From CAYMCJ01 sp964388985 (GTDB taxonomy: Bacteria > Patescibacteriota > Patescibacteriia > Patescibacteriales > CAYMCJ01), in the NCBI GenBank assembly GCA_964388985.1, contig CAYMCJ010000001.1, forward strand, positions 1 to 56,507: a stretch of 56,507 nucleotides of DNA. The letters are read 5' to 3'. This document shows positions 8,283 through 15,467 of the stretch, in pieces. Below the pieces are notes generated by a model that was given only the letters and a program-made list of their open reading frames with translations, did not search any database and had not been told where the DNA came from. A program made the position numbers and the translations under genes. How positions within the stretch are numbered: position 1 is the first letter of the stretch; each line of letters opens with the position of its first letter.

Positions 8283-8310
8283 ATTATACTATAAATATAA
8301 AATATGTCAA
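8283..8310 (-). promoter_or_regulatory. Consensus promoter, minus strand, antisense to the miaA start
   Basis: TTGACA and TATAAT are both perfect with a 16-base spacer on the minus strand; the -35 overlaps the miaA start codon. Transcription would start near 8276 and run toward miaB, through the 19-codon frame at 8168-8109. Confidence 0.7.
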
Positions 8311-9347
8311 AAAAAATTAATAAAAAAGAAAAAATTATTGTAATTTTAGGCCCAACTGCCAGCGGCAAGACCGGTTTAGCTGTAAAATTAGCCTATAAAT
8401 TTAATGGTGAAATAATTTCGGCTGACAGCCGGCAGGTTTATAAAGGAATGGATATTGGGACTGGAAAGGATTTGGGCGAGTATTGGGTTAGAGTTAAAAG
8501 AGGCAATACTGGAGCGTCGGGATTGCCACTCCCGCTGAAGCGGGATCGCAATGACAAGATTAAAATTCCATATCATCTAATTGACGTGGTTAGCCCGAAA
8601 ACGGAATTTAGTTTGGCAAAATTTAAAGAAAAGGCGGATAAGGCGATTGAAAATATTTTAAAGCGCAATAAAGTCCCGATTATAGCCGGCGGGACCGGTT
8701 TGTATTTGCAGGCTTTGGTGGATAATTATAATTTAAGTCCGGTTGGGCCGGATAAAAAATTGCGAAGCCGGCTGGAGAGAAAAACCAGTCAGGAATTATT
8801 TAAAATGCTAAAAAAATTAAATTCTAAATTTTCCAATAAATTATCTGAAAGCGACCAAAAGAATAAAAGAAGATTAATCAGATATATTGAGATTTTACAA
8901 GGAACACAGAACAAGGAACACAGAACAAGGAACACAGAACAAGGAACACAGAACATAAAAAATAATTACAATTTTTTATTGATTGGATTAAGATGGCCAA
9001 GGGATGAGCTGAAAAAGCGGATTCACGAAAGACTGGTTGACAGATTGGAAAATCAGGGAATGATTGAGGAGGTGGAGCGGCTGCACAAAGAAGGAGTTAG
9101 CTGGAAAAGATTAATAGATTTTGGCTTGGAATATAAATATATATCCTTATATTTGCAGGGAAAGCTGGAATATAATGAAATGGTGGAAAAATTATCTATT
9201 GCGATAAAACAGTTTGCTAAAAAGCAGATGACCTGGTTTCGGCGCTGGCAAAGGCAGGGGAGAAAGATTTTTTGGATAGAAAGCAGGGGAGAAGCGGAAA
9301 AATTAGTGAAAAAGTTTTTAAGGGACTATCGCCAAATATGCTTTTGA
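8304..9347 (+). CDS. miaA: tRNA dimethylallyltransferase
   Basis: MiaA transfers a dimethylallyl group to A37 of tRNAs that read U-starting codons, the substrate step for MiaB. The P-loop GPTASGKT (16-23), ISADSRQVYKGMDIGTGK (38-55) and IIAGGTGLYLQAL are classic. Two regions are additional. Residues about 58-86 derive from a palindromic repeat (8516-8555), and the stretch GTQNKEHRTRNTEQGTQN is four exact copies of a 14-base unit (8899-8954). Because 14 is not a multiple of three, any change in copy number other than by three would shift the frame. The frame as assembled is intact over 347 residues. Confidence 0.95.
   Translation: MSKKINKKEKIIVILGPTASGKTGLAVKLAYKFNGEIISADSRQVYKGMDIGTGKDLGEYWVRVKRGNTGASGLPLPLKRDRNDKIKIPYHLIDVVSPKTEFSLAKFKEKADKAIENILKRNKVPIIAGGTGLYLQALVDNYNLSPVGPDKKLRSRLERKTSQELFKMLKKLNSKFSNKLSESDQKNKRRLIRYIEILQGTQNKEHRTRNTEQGTQNIKNNYNFLLIGLRWPRDELKKRIHERLVDRLENQGMIEEVERLHKEGVSWKRLIDFGLEYKYISLYLQGKLEYNEMVEKLSIAIKQFAKKQMTWFRRWQRQGRKIFWIESRGEAEKLVKKFLRDYRQICF
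8516..8555 (+). repeat. Palindromic repeat inside miaA
   Basis: The core TCCCGCTGAAGCGGGA is bounded by GGATTGCCAC and TCGCAATGAC. The reverse complement has the layout GTCATTGCGA-hairpin-GTGGCAATCC, the same as the intergenic element at 52821-52874. It is read through in frame. Confidence 0.8.
8899..8954 (+). repeat. Tandem 14-mer, four exact copies, inside miaA
   Basis: AAGGAACACAGAAC is repeated four times without a mismatch. None of the three frames through the unit contains a stop codon. Related GGAACA words occur in spacers at 20004-20060 and 55336-55380. Confidence 0.9.
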
Positions 9348-9491
9348 AGCGAAAATTATAAAAATTGAGGAAAATTTTTTATATAATTTTTGAGGTTTAT
9401 ATTAAATATAAGCTGAAAAAATTTAGATAAAATTTTACCAATTTTTAGGATTTTTAAGCCAAAATGGTATTTGGTGACAGTCCCGTAGAAT

Positions 9492-9525
9492 AAAAGAAGG
9501 GGTTCTAAGACAAGAACCCCCTTTG
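9492..9525 (-). terminator. Terminator of pyrBI
   Basis: On the minus strand AAAGGGGGTTCT pairs with AGAACCCCTTCT around a short loop, followed by TTTTATT. It lies six bases after the pyrBI stop codon. The rest of the 9348-9530 spacer is AT-rich without visible signals. Confidence 0.8.
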
Positions 9526-9530
9526 AATTA

Positions 9531-10997
9531 TTAGATTACCTCCTTTTGTTTAAATGTTTTTTCACAATAGTAGCATTCTAGACTTCCATCATTATCGCGA
9601 TGTAAAAATTTAGCAGAGGCTTCCGGGTCATCGTTTGTTATGCAGTTTTTATTTGGGCAAATTCCTATACCCGAAATCGCTTTAGTAGTTCGTATTTTTA
9701 TTTTGCAAAAATTTCCTTCGCTAATGATGTTGAAAGTGATTTGCGGATCAAAAGATGAGATGCCAACCATTAATTCCTCGGGTATAAAAATATTTTCTAA
9801 AACCAGAACATCCTTAAGGCCATGTTTTCCGGACGGCACGTCTTCAATTGTGTGTTTTACGCCGTTAATTAGAATGTTTTTGGAGAAAAGAAATTGTCTT
9901 ATTTTCAAACCCAGTCCATGCGCAATATGATCTATAACCGTACCGTTAGTAATTGGCAGAAAGTACATATCAGAATTTTTTGAATTTTGTCTAATCTCAA
10001 AGTATTCGGGAAGGGGAATGTTTTTTAATATTTGTATTCCATTATCAGGATTAACATCCGGGAATGATTTTATATTTTTGTTTTTATAGCCCTCTTCCAA
10101 TAAGTACATTCTTACCGGTATGCCATGCCAGGCCTGTTCGTCAATGATTAATTGTTTATTTTGTCTAATATCCGGCGCAAATTCATTGACGTATGGCATA
10201 GGATGCATAATAATTACATGTGGTTTAAAAATAGAAAGGGTTTTATTATTAATTCTAAATCTTTTTTTGGCTCGTTCTAAAGCGACTTGGTCGCCGACAA
10301 ATCTTTCTTCCTGCAGCCTTGATCCGTAAATAACATCGCAGTCTTTTAGCAGTTCTAATGAATCTCCCTCCGAAACATTGGAGAATAGCTTTTTATATTG
10401 TTCCTGGAGGGCGGTTTCGGGGTCAGATGCAAGGGCAAGGGAAATATTATCTCTATGAGCGAGCGCACAAATTAGGGAATGTACGGTCCGTCCATATTTA
10501 AGATCTCCAAAAAATCCGATTTTGAAATTATCTAGCCCGCCTAATCTTTCGGAAATGGTTAATAAATCAAGCATGGTTTGGCTTGGGTGCTGGTTAGTTC
10601 CATCTCCTCCGTTTTGCACAGAAACGTTATAGTTTTCCTTTTCTAATATTTCAGCTATAAATTTTTGTGCCCCCTCCATTTTGGTGCGCATAACCAGTAC
10701 ATCCGCTCCTTGCAGGGCGAACATTCTGGCAGTATTGGCCATACTTTCTTTTTTAGATAAAGAAGTGGCCTCTGTTCCAGTTATAACATCGCTACTCCAA
10801 CCCAATAATCGGGAAGCTTCCACGTAAGAACCACGAGTTCTCGTGCTCGGCTCAAAGAACGCAAAAATTACTTTTTTCTCCGGCCGGGGTACAATTTTTC
10901 TTTCTCGCGCCCTTGGAATCATTGATTTGCATCCAGGCAGAATTTCTTCAAAAATTTCTTTTGCTTCTAGGTCATTAATACTAATTAAATGTTTCAT
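9531..10997 (-). CDS. pyrBI: Aspartate carbamoyltransferase, catalytic-regulatory fusion
   Basis: The first 330 residues are a PyrB catalytic chain: carbamoyl-phosphate motif STRTR (51-55), a Q-HPSQ stretch near 130-140 and HPMP near 260. From about 345 the chain continues as PyrI: TNGTVIDHIAHG, the nucleotide-binding start of regulatory chains, and a C-terminal zinc site with CPNKNC and CYYC. Such PyrB-PyrI fusions are known in Thermotoga and Treponema relatives; both parts here look complete at 488 residues. It has a strong SD (AAAGGAGG) and a leader with an apparent attenuator. No other pyr gene is in the window. Confidence 0.93.
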   Translation of the reverse strand: MKHLISINDLEAKEIFEEILPGCKSMIPRARERKIVPRPEKKVIFAFFEPSTRTRGSYVEASRLLGWSSDVITGTEATSLSKKESMANTARMFALQGADVLVMRTKMEGAQKFIAEILEKENYNVSVQNGGDGTNQHPSQTMLDLLTISERLGGLDNFKIGFFGDLKYGRTVHSLICALAHRDNISLALASDPETALQEQYKKLFSNVSEGDSLELLKDCDVIYGSRLQEERFVGDQVALERAKKRFRINNKTLSIFKPHVIIMHPMPYVNEFAPDIRQNKQLIIDEQAWHGIPVRMYLLEEGYKNKNIKSFPDVNPDNGIQILKNIPLPEYFEIRQNSKNSDMYFLPITNGTVIDHIAHGLGLKIRQFLFSKNILINGVKHTIEDVPSGKHGLKDVLVLENIFIPEELMVGISSFDPQITFNIISEGNFCKIKIRTTKAISGIGICPNKNCITNDDPEASAKFLHRDNDGSLECYYCEKTFKQKEVI

Positions 10998-11033
10998 CCT
11001 TCTCCTCCTTTGTTGTAAGGTGCGTTTTAGCCT

Positions 11034-11062
11034 AAAAAAATTCCCCCGTCCAAAAGGGGGAA
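11034..11062 (-). promoter_or_regulatory. Transcription attenuator in the pyrBI leader
   Basis: On the minus strand TTCCCCC and GGGGGAA pair (7 bp, 8-base loop) and a run of seven T follows, an intrinsic terminator placed about 40 bases before the pyrBI start codon. A second hairpin (11081-11100, CCAAGGC/GCCTTGG) lies just upstream and a short leader frame ends at the stem base. The layout matches the UTP-sensed pyrBI attenuator of enteric bacteria. Confidence 0.7.
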
Positions 11063-11149
11063 TTAAACAATATCCTTATGCCAAGGCGTTATTGCCTTGG
11101 TTTTTGATAAAAAATATTTAATTTTAGCTAAAAATAAATTAATTGGCAC
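11063..11149 (-). CDS. Possible pyrBI leader peptide, 28 codons, GTG start
   Basis: A GTG-started frame of 28 codons ends in TAA directly at the base of the terminator stem. It spans a U-rich stretch and a 7-bp hairpin that could act as a pause site. No SD precedes the GTG; a TATAAT lies 10 bases before it (11160-11165), so the RNA would start near the GTG. A ribosome finishing this frame would cover the terminator stem, as in the E. coli pyrL model. Confidence 0.45.
   Translation of the reverse strand: MPINLFLAKIKYFLSKTKAITPWHKDIV
11081..11100 (-). other. Possible pause hairpin in pyrBI leader
   Basis: CCAAGGC-N6-GCCTTGG is a perfect 7-bp hairpin upstream of the terminator, within the leader frame. 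Confidence 0.6.
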
Positions 11150-11159
11150 AAAATTTTTT

Positions 11160-11165
11160 ATTATA
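11160..11165 (-). promoter_or_regulatory. Candidate -10 of the pyrBI promoter
   Basis: TATAAT on the minus strand, between gatB and the leader frame. No good -35 is seen 16-18 bases upstream; a TTGACA at 11209-11214 is too far away to pair with it. Confidence 0.4.
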
Positions 11166-11258
11166 ATTATTAGGTTGTTATCCCCAGCTTATCATAAGAA
11201 TAAAATTATGTCAAAAAAATAAAAATATTAAAAAATGAAAATAACTTACTTTTATTAT

Positions 11259-12764
11259 TTATTTTAATAATTTTTTTAGTATTTCTATCACAACCTTAGG
11301 ATTGGCCTTGCCGTGAGTTTTAGCCATTGTCTGGCCGACAAAAAATTGCATAACATTGGTTTTGCCTTTTTTGTATTGCTCAACCTGAGCTTTATTTTTT
11401 TTAAGGATACTGTTAATAATTTTTTCCAATTCAGCCGAGTCGTCAATTTGCTCCAGTCCTAAATCAGCCATAATATTGGTCGGGTCGCCGCCTTTTTTAT
11501 ACATAATTTTCAATATTTTCTGGCCGGTTGAGGAATTAATTTTTCCCTGATAAACCAGGGTAATCAGTTCGGCAAAATTTTCTGGAGTAATTTTTATATT
11601 TTTAATCGTCTCACCGTTTTTAAAATATTTAAACAGTTCGCTGATTAGCCAGTTGGAAGCCGCCTTGGCCAGTTTCTTTTTCTGTCTTTCCCAGTTGTCG
11701 CCGTTGGAATCAATCCAGGCTCTAAGTTCGGAAATAACTTTTTCGGCATAATCAGCCAGATTTTTGTCAGCCACTAAAATATCGGCCGTGTTGGCGTCAA
11801 AATCGTATTGTTCCCTGAAACGTTTATTTTTGGCCAGCGGCAATTCAATCAGGCTTTTTTTAATTTTGGCTATCTGTTTTGGGCTAATTTTAATCGGCGG
11901 AATATCAGGCTCGGGAAAGTAGCGATAGTCAGCCGAGGTTTCTTTAACTCTTTGCCGGAAAGTTTTTCCGCTGTTTTCGTTCCAGCCGCGGGTTTCCTGA
12001 ATTAGTTTTTCCCCGTCTTTTATAGCTTCTGTTTGTCTTTTTATTTCATATTCAATCGCTTTTTCCACGGCTTTAAATGAATTAATATTTTTTACCTCAA
12101 TTTTGGGATTAAGTTTATAGTCTTTAACCGGCTTGATTTCGCAGTGGCCATTATATTTCCATTTGCCTTTTTCCTGAACGGAAATATTGGCTTCGCAGCG
12201 CATCTGACCTTTTTCCATATCAGCGTCGCTGATTTTTAAATAACGCAAAATTTGCTGGTAGACTTGGCAGAATTTTTTGGCTTCGGCGGCGGATTTAATA
12301 ACCGGCTCGGTTACCATTTCCAAAAGGGGAGTGCCGGCCCGATTAAGGTCAACCAAAGAATGTTTTTTATTGGTTGGGTGTGATAATTTACCGGTGTCTT
12401 CTTCCAGATGAATGCGGGTGATTTTTATCTGTCGGCCGTCAATATCCAGCCAGCCGTCATAGCAGAAAGGCAGGTCATACTGCGATACCTGGTAGCCTTT
12501 GGGCAGGTCGGGGTAAAAATAATTTTTCCGGTCAAATTTGGACAGCTGATTAATTTGGCAATTTAAAGCCAGACCGACTAAAATCGTCCAGTCTATGGCC
12601 TGCTTATTCGGAATCGGCAAAGTGCCGGGATGGCCCAGACAAATCGGGCAGACGCAAGTGTTCGGTTTTTTGCCCTCGGCATCGTTATTACACTCGCAAA
12701 ACATTTTAGATTTAGTTTTTAGTTCGGCGTGGATTTCCAGGCCGATGATTGTATCGTAGTTCAT
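11259..12764 (-). CDS. gatB: Aspartyl/glutamyl-tRNA amidotransferase subunit B
   Basis: GatB of the GatCAB complex activates and amidates Glu-tRNA(Gln) and/or Asp-tRNA(Asn). The N-terminal block IGLEIHAELKTKSKMFC, the zinc-type cysteines (CEC, CVCPIC) and FDRKNYFYPDLPKGYQ are typical. The C-terminal 150 residues form the YqeY-like tail domain that binds tRNA. Length of 501 is normal-to-slightly long. gatA and gatC are not in the window. hicA starts upstream on the same strand and ends 16 bases before this gene. Confidence 0.96.
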   Translation of the reverse strand: MNYDTIIGLEIHAELKTKSKMFCECNNDAEGKKPNTCVCPICLGHPGTLPIPNKQAIDWTILVGLALNCQINQLSKFDRKNYFYPDLPKGYQVSQYDLPFCYDGWLDIDGRQIKITRIHLEEDTGKLSHPTNKKHSLVDLNRAGTPLLEMVTEPVIKSAAEAKKFCQVYQQILRYLKISDADMEKGQMRCEANISVQEKGKWKYNGHCEIKPVKDYKLNPKIEVKNINSFKAVEKAIEYEIKRQTEAIKDGEKLIQETRGWNENSGKTFRQRVKETSADYRYFPEPDIPPIKISPKQIAKIKKSLIELPLAKNKRFREQYDFDANTADILVADKNLADYAEKVISELRAWIDSNGDNWERQKKKLAKAASNWLISELFKYFKNGETIKNIKITPENFAELITLVYQGKINSSTGQKILKIMYKKGGDPTNIMADLGLEQIDDSAELEKIINSILKKNKAQVEQYKKGKTNVMQFFVGQTMAKTHGKANPKVVIEILKKLLK

Positions 12765-12780
12765 TTGGTTTTTTTGCTTA

Positions 12781-12999
12781 TTATTTTTTCTTAAAATTAT
12801 TCTCCTCCAGACCGGAGAGGAGTAAAATTGATTTAAAAGTTCCGTAAGGTATTTCTTTTTTGCTCACTTTTATAATCACATTGCGTGTTGGATTGCCTTT
12901 TTTTCTGTATTTAGCGTGCGAGCCATTTTGGGAAATAAAAACAAAGCCCTTTTTTTGAAGGACTTTTAGCACCTGTTTTAATGTTATCGGTTTAGGCAT
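12781..12999 (-). CDS. hicA: HicA-like mRNA interferase toxin
   Basis: HicA toxins are small double-stranded-RNA-binding-fold ribonucleases with one catalytic histidine. This 72-residue protein has the expected GSHAKYRKKG motif with the histidine at about 28, after a short helix (LKQVLKVLQKKGF) and strand. Its start overlaps the end of the antitoxin gene by eight bases, which indicates translational coupling. The order antitoxin-toxin is the less common arrangement for hicAB. Confidence 0.8.
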   Translation of the reverse strand: MPKPITLKQVLKVLQKKGFVFISQNGSHAKYRKKGNPTRNVIIKVSKKEIPYGTFKSILLLSGLEENNFKKK

Positions 13000-13210
13000 A
13001 CTTTAATTTTAGTGGAACTAAGTCCGGCCGCTCTACTTTATTTATTTTGGTTACCGGCACATCTTCAAAGTATAATTCCAATGCTTCTTCCAGACTATTT
13101 AAAGCTTCTTTTTTAGTATCGCCAAAACTGGATACGGCGGTATTTAAGTTCCAAGCAACGTAATGTTTCCCTTCTTTCCAAACAACATTTTTTAAATCTA
13201 TTTTACGCAT
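12992..13210 (-). CDS. hicB: HicB-like antitoxin
   Basis: The 72-residue product has the HicB partial RNase-H fold: an N-terminal strand pair with EGKHYVAWNLN, then SSFGDTKKEALNSLEEALELYFED, where the G-DT-EA-NL-EA pattern is diagnostic. No C-terminal DNA-binding domain follows, so any self-regulation would need another mechanism. It overlaps hicA by eight bases and has a near-consensus promoter 23 bases upstream. Confidence 0.8.
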   Translation of the reverse strand: MRKIDLKNVVWKEGKHYVAWNLNTAVSSFGDTKKEALNSLEEALELYFEDVPVTKINKVERPDLVPLKLKYA

Positions 13211-13232
13211 ATATTTTCATTTTTATATAAAT

Positions 13233-13261
13233 ATAATACCAATTTAAGAAAAATAAGTCAA
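13233..13261 (-). promoter_or_regulatory. Promoter of hicBA
   Basis: On the minus strand TTGACT and TATTAT are separated by 17 bases; predicted RNA start is about 16 bases before the hicB ATG. Confidence 0.6.
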
Positions 13262-13293
13262 ATTTAAAGGGAGAGCGGGCGTTAAGAATAAAA

Positions 13294-13359
13294 TTAGTTC
13301 TGCGGCCGTCTCCTAAGAGCCGCGCCGCAGTCTTTGATAAGAGACGGCGGTGGAACTAA
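13294..13359. repeat. Palindromic repeat copy 1 flanking the TIM-barrel gene
   Basis: TTAGTTCTGCGGCCGTCTC and GAGACGGCGGTGGAACTAA form a near-perfect 19-bp inverted repeat around CTAAGAGCCGCGCCGCAG. A second copy in the same orientation lies at 14059-14128 on the other side of the gene. Confidence 0.9.
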
Positions 13360-13363
13360 AAAC

Positions 13364-14047
13364 TTAGCGTGAATTTAATAATTTTAATATATATTTTTTA
13401 TACTCAATCTGAACTTTAATTGGCCTGGATATTTCAATCGCAATCACATTTCCGAATACAAAATTTGGTAATGTTTTTAAATAATCAAAATATTTTGGAC
13501 TATTAGGATAATGTTCATCAGTGTTTCGTTTATATGAATATCCGCTAAGGTGGTTACAGACAAAAAGATTACTTTTATTTTTTTGTTTAAGAGTGTATTC
13601 AAATTCTTTTGACCATTTTTCCTCGGCAGTTTTGAAATGAGCCAAATCAAGGCAGAACCCGCCAATTTTTTTTAAATCAACATTTTTTGGAATAAAATTA
13701 TCATAATTTAATTCTAAATATAATTGTTTATAAAAGCCGCGCCATTTTGCCATAACATCAAAGCTATCTTCATGTATGGTTAAAAGAGGTTTATTATATT
13801 TTTCACTCAAGTATTTTAATTCTTCTCTGCCCATGTCATTTCTTATGTGAATGAGCGGGATATGTTTTACACATGAATTTTTAAGAGCTTCATATATGAG
13901 TTTGCGCTGCGGTTTACGATAACATTCTAAAAATAAAGCGACGGCGTCTAGCCCTAAATTATTTATTTCATTTAATTTATTATGCCATTCTTTTTTCGTA
14001 TTGCCGGTTATGCTTAAAAATATTTTTCTTGACCAATTTTTTTTCAT
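13364..14047 (-). CDS. Xylose-isomerase-like TIM-barrel protein
   Basis: The 227-residue sequence alternates short strands and helices with motifs of the sugar-isomerase/AP-endonuclease-2 superfamily: LDAVALFLE, IPLIHIRND, LLTIHED, GFCLDLAHF, FVCNHLSGY and a terminal IEISRP. The D and H residues in these strands could bind metal. It is near the usual length for a compact barrel. Two copies of a palindromic repeat flank it directly, suggesting a recently moved cassette. Substrate is unknown; family assignment is from pattern only. Confidence 0.6.
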   Translation of the reverse strand: MKKNWSRKIFLSITGNTKKEWHNKLNEINNLGLDAVALFLECYRKPQRKLIYEALKNSCVKHIPLIHIRNDMGREELKYLSEKYNKPLLTIHEDSFDVMAKWRGFYKQLYLELNYDNFIPKNVDLKKIGGFCLDLAHFKTAEEKWSKEFEYTLKQKNKSNLFVCNHLSGYSYKRNTDEHYPNSPKYFDYLKTLPNFVFGNVIAIEISRPIKVQIEYKKYILKLLNSR

Positions 14048-14058
14048 AATAGCTAAGT

Positions 14059-14128
14059 TTAGCTCTGCGGCCGTTTCCTAAGAGCCGCGCAGAAGGGGAT
14101 CCTTGATAAAGAGACGGCGGCGGAATTT
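14059..14128. repeat. Palindromic repeat copy 2 flanking the TIM-barrel gene
   Basis: CTCTGCGGCCGTTTCCTAAG and AAGAGACGGCGGCGGAAT mirror the copy at 13294-13359 in the same orientation; the loop differs (AGAAGGGGATCC replaces part of it). Confidence 0.9.
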
Positions 14129-14196
14129 AAAATTTTTTTTCCGTTTTGGATTTTGGGCAGAGGGGCTGGGGGTGAATGCCCCAAATCTAAAACTCC

Positions 14197-15051
14197 TTAT
14201 TGCATTTTAGAATATTTTTTAATATAAAAATCTTTTGATAAAAGCTTTTTATATTTTTCAGATTTTATTTTATTTTTTGAAATTACTAATTTGTTCTTTC
14301 CATTTTTGGAAATGATTTCTGAAAGTTGTTCCCCGGCCTTATCGTCAAAGTTTGTTGTTTTTTTAAAAAATCTGTCAATTTGTTTTGCAATTACTTGATC
14401 AAGAAATACTTCAATCAGGCAATCATTAAAGATATTAAAATAGTAATTTTGTTTTTCGAATATTTTTTTGTCAGCGATACTGTACTGCAAAAAATCATTT
14501 CTAAATTTCTTTTTCAATTCTTTATCAAGGGGGTAGCCGTGAGCTACTGTGATCAAAACTTGCCTACTTTTTTCTTTCATCGTTTTAATTAAAATTTGCT
14601 CCGTTTCTTGTCGGGCATATGCGAACCACTCATGTGGGTTAAATACAAAAATTGGCTCTTTAGGATTCAATACTTCATTAAACATATGGAAGGCATGGCT
14701 CCAAAATGAATCAAGCAAATTTAAATTTTTATAAAAATAAACAATTTTTTCTTTTTCTTGAACATTCAAAAAACCATCAGGATTTGCAACTTTAGGCGTG
14801 TTATAAAATTGAGCTAGAGAGAAAAATTCATTCATATTTTTAATCCAATGCAGATTAAGTGAAACAGATTTCCCGTAAATGACAATTTTTTCCTCATTTT
14901 TTAATTTTCTCAATACCCGGTAAACTCCCTGCTTTGTTGTTTTGGGACGAATGGTAAAAATATTTTCTATTAATTTAATCGTTGAAATTGCTCCCTTTTG
15001 GAGCATTTGAAGAATCAATTTTTCAATTGGTTGTTTTAACTGTTTTTCCAT
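14197..15051 (-). CDS. Winged-helix regulator-like protein with unknown C-terminal domain
   Basis: Residues 1-65 look like a winged-helix DNA-binding domain (LILQMLQKGAISTIKLIENI, then KQGVYRVLRKLKNEEKI with a short wing). The following 220 residues are an alpha/beta domain with FVFNPHEWFAYARQE and a Lys-rich end; I do not recognise it. The start codon lies three bases after a TATAAT, so the mRNA is probably leaderless, and a 15-base palindrome upstream could be its operator. It neighbours the repeat-flanked TIM-barrel gene on the same strand. Confidence 0.6.
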   Translation of the reverse strand: MEKQLKQPIEKLILQMLQKGAISTIKLIENIFTIRPKTTKQGVYRVLRKLKNEEKIVIYGKSVSLNLHWIKNMNEFFSLAQFYNTPKVANPDGFLNVQEKEKIVYFYKNLNLLDSFWSHAFHMFNEVLNPKEPIFVFNPHEWFAYARQETEQILIKTMKEKSRQVLITVAHGYPLDKELKKKFRNDFLQYSIADKKIFEKQNYYFNIFNDCLIEVFLDQVIAKQIDRFFKKTTNFDDKAGEQLSEIISKNGKNKLVISKNKIKSEKYKKLLSKDFYIKKYSKMQ

Positions 15052-15056
15052 GTGAT

Positions 15057-15097
15057 TATACTATCACAAAACAAAGAAAAAGTAAACAAGTTGTTTA
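15057..15097 (-). promoter_or_regulatory. Leaderless promoter with palindromic operator candidate
   Basis: TATAAT (15057-15062, minus) ends five bases before the ATG at 15051, so transcription would start at or next to the start codon. TAAACAA-G-TTGTTTA (15083-15097) is a perfect palindrome near the expected -35 and could be bound by the gene's own winged-helix product. Confidence 0.5.
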
Positions 15098-15202
15098 ATT
15101 TTATATCAAAAATGCTTGTTTTTTTGATACTTTGAAAATATTTATATAAATTACCTAAACAATTGCTCTTTAACTTAAATAAAATGGAAGGGAGGAAAGG
15201 TT

Positions 15203-15467
15203 ATGCCACTCTGCGGTTTTAATCCAAAAATGTTGGAAGGACTTACAAAATTCTCGCAAGGAAGATGGAATTCCGGTTGATCGGGCATTTGAGATCGAGA
15301 TTGAGGAAATGAACATATTTCTCGCCAAACTCGACGAGAAATACTACAGCGAATTTCGACCCAAACATTCCGTCACGGAGGCGATGGACAGGTTAGTCGA
15401 GTGGACGCATTTTATCCGAAAAAATAAAGAAAGAAAGGAGACAAGCTATGCCAATTTGCGGCTTTAA
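15203..15467 (+). pseudogene. Frameshifted copy of the gene at 15448
   Basis: An ATG with a strong SD (GGGAGGAAAGG) opens MPLCGFNPKMLEGLTKFSQG, close to the start of the next gene, but the frame ends at a TGA after 25 codons. In the +1 frame the sequence continues KEDGIPVDRAFEIEIEEM and AKLDEKYYSEF, matching KNDETIPQ and AMDNKYYSEL of the downstream protein, and ends at 15467 inside that gene's start. A deletion of about a dozen codons with a frameshift explains it. A programmed +1 shift is less likely, since no slippery site is evident. Confidence 0.65.

Noticed and set aside
8055..8294. 79-codon plus-strand frame between miaB and miaA
   Set aside because: It has no SD, reads antisense through a well-supported minus-strand promoter and SD, and the composition is not protein-like.
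8899..8954. Regular direct repeats that might suggest a CRISPR array
   Set aside because: Units are 14 bases with no spacers and lie in frame within miaA. No cas gene or CRISPR-like repeat is present in the window.
10843..11121. 92-codon plus-strand frame over the pyrBI start
   Set aside because: It is antisense to the conserved PyrB N-terminus and crosses the attenuator; no ribosome site.
15203..15467. Programmed +1 frameshift to express the upstream tandem copy
   Set aside because: No slippery codon, stop-adjacent signal or stimulatory structure is visible, and about a dozen codons are also missing relative to the partner.
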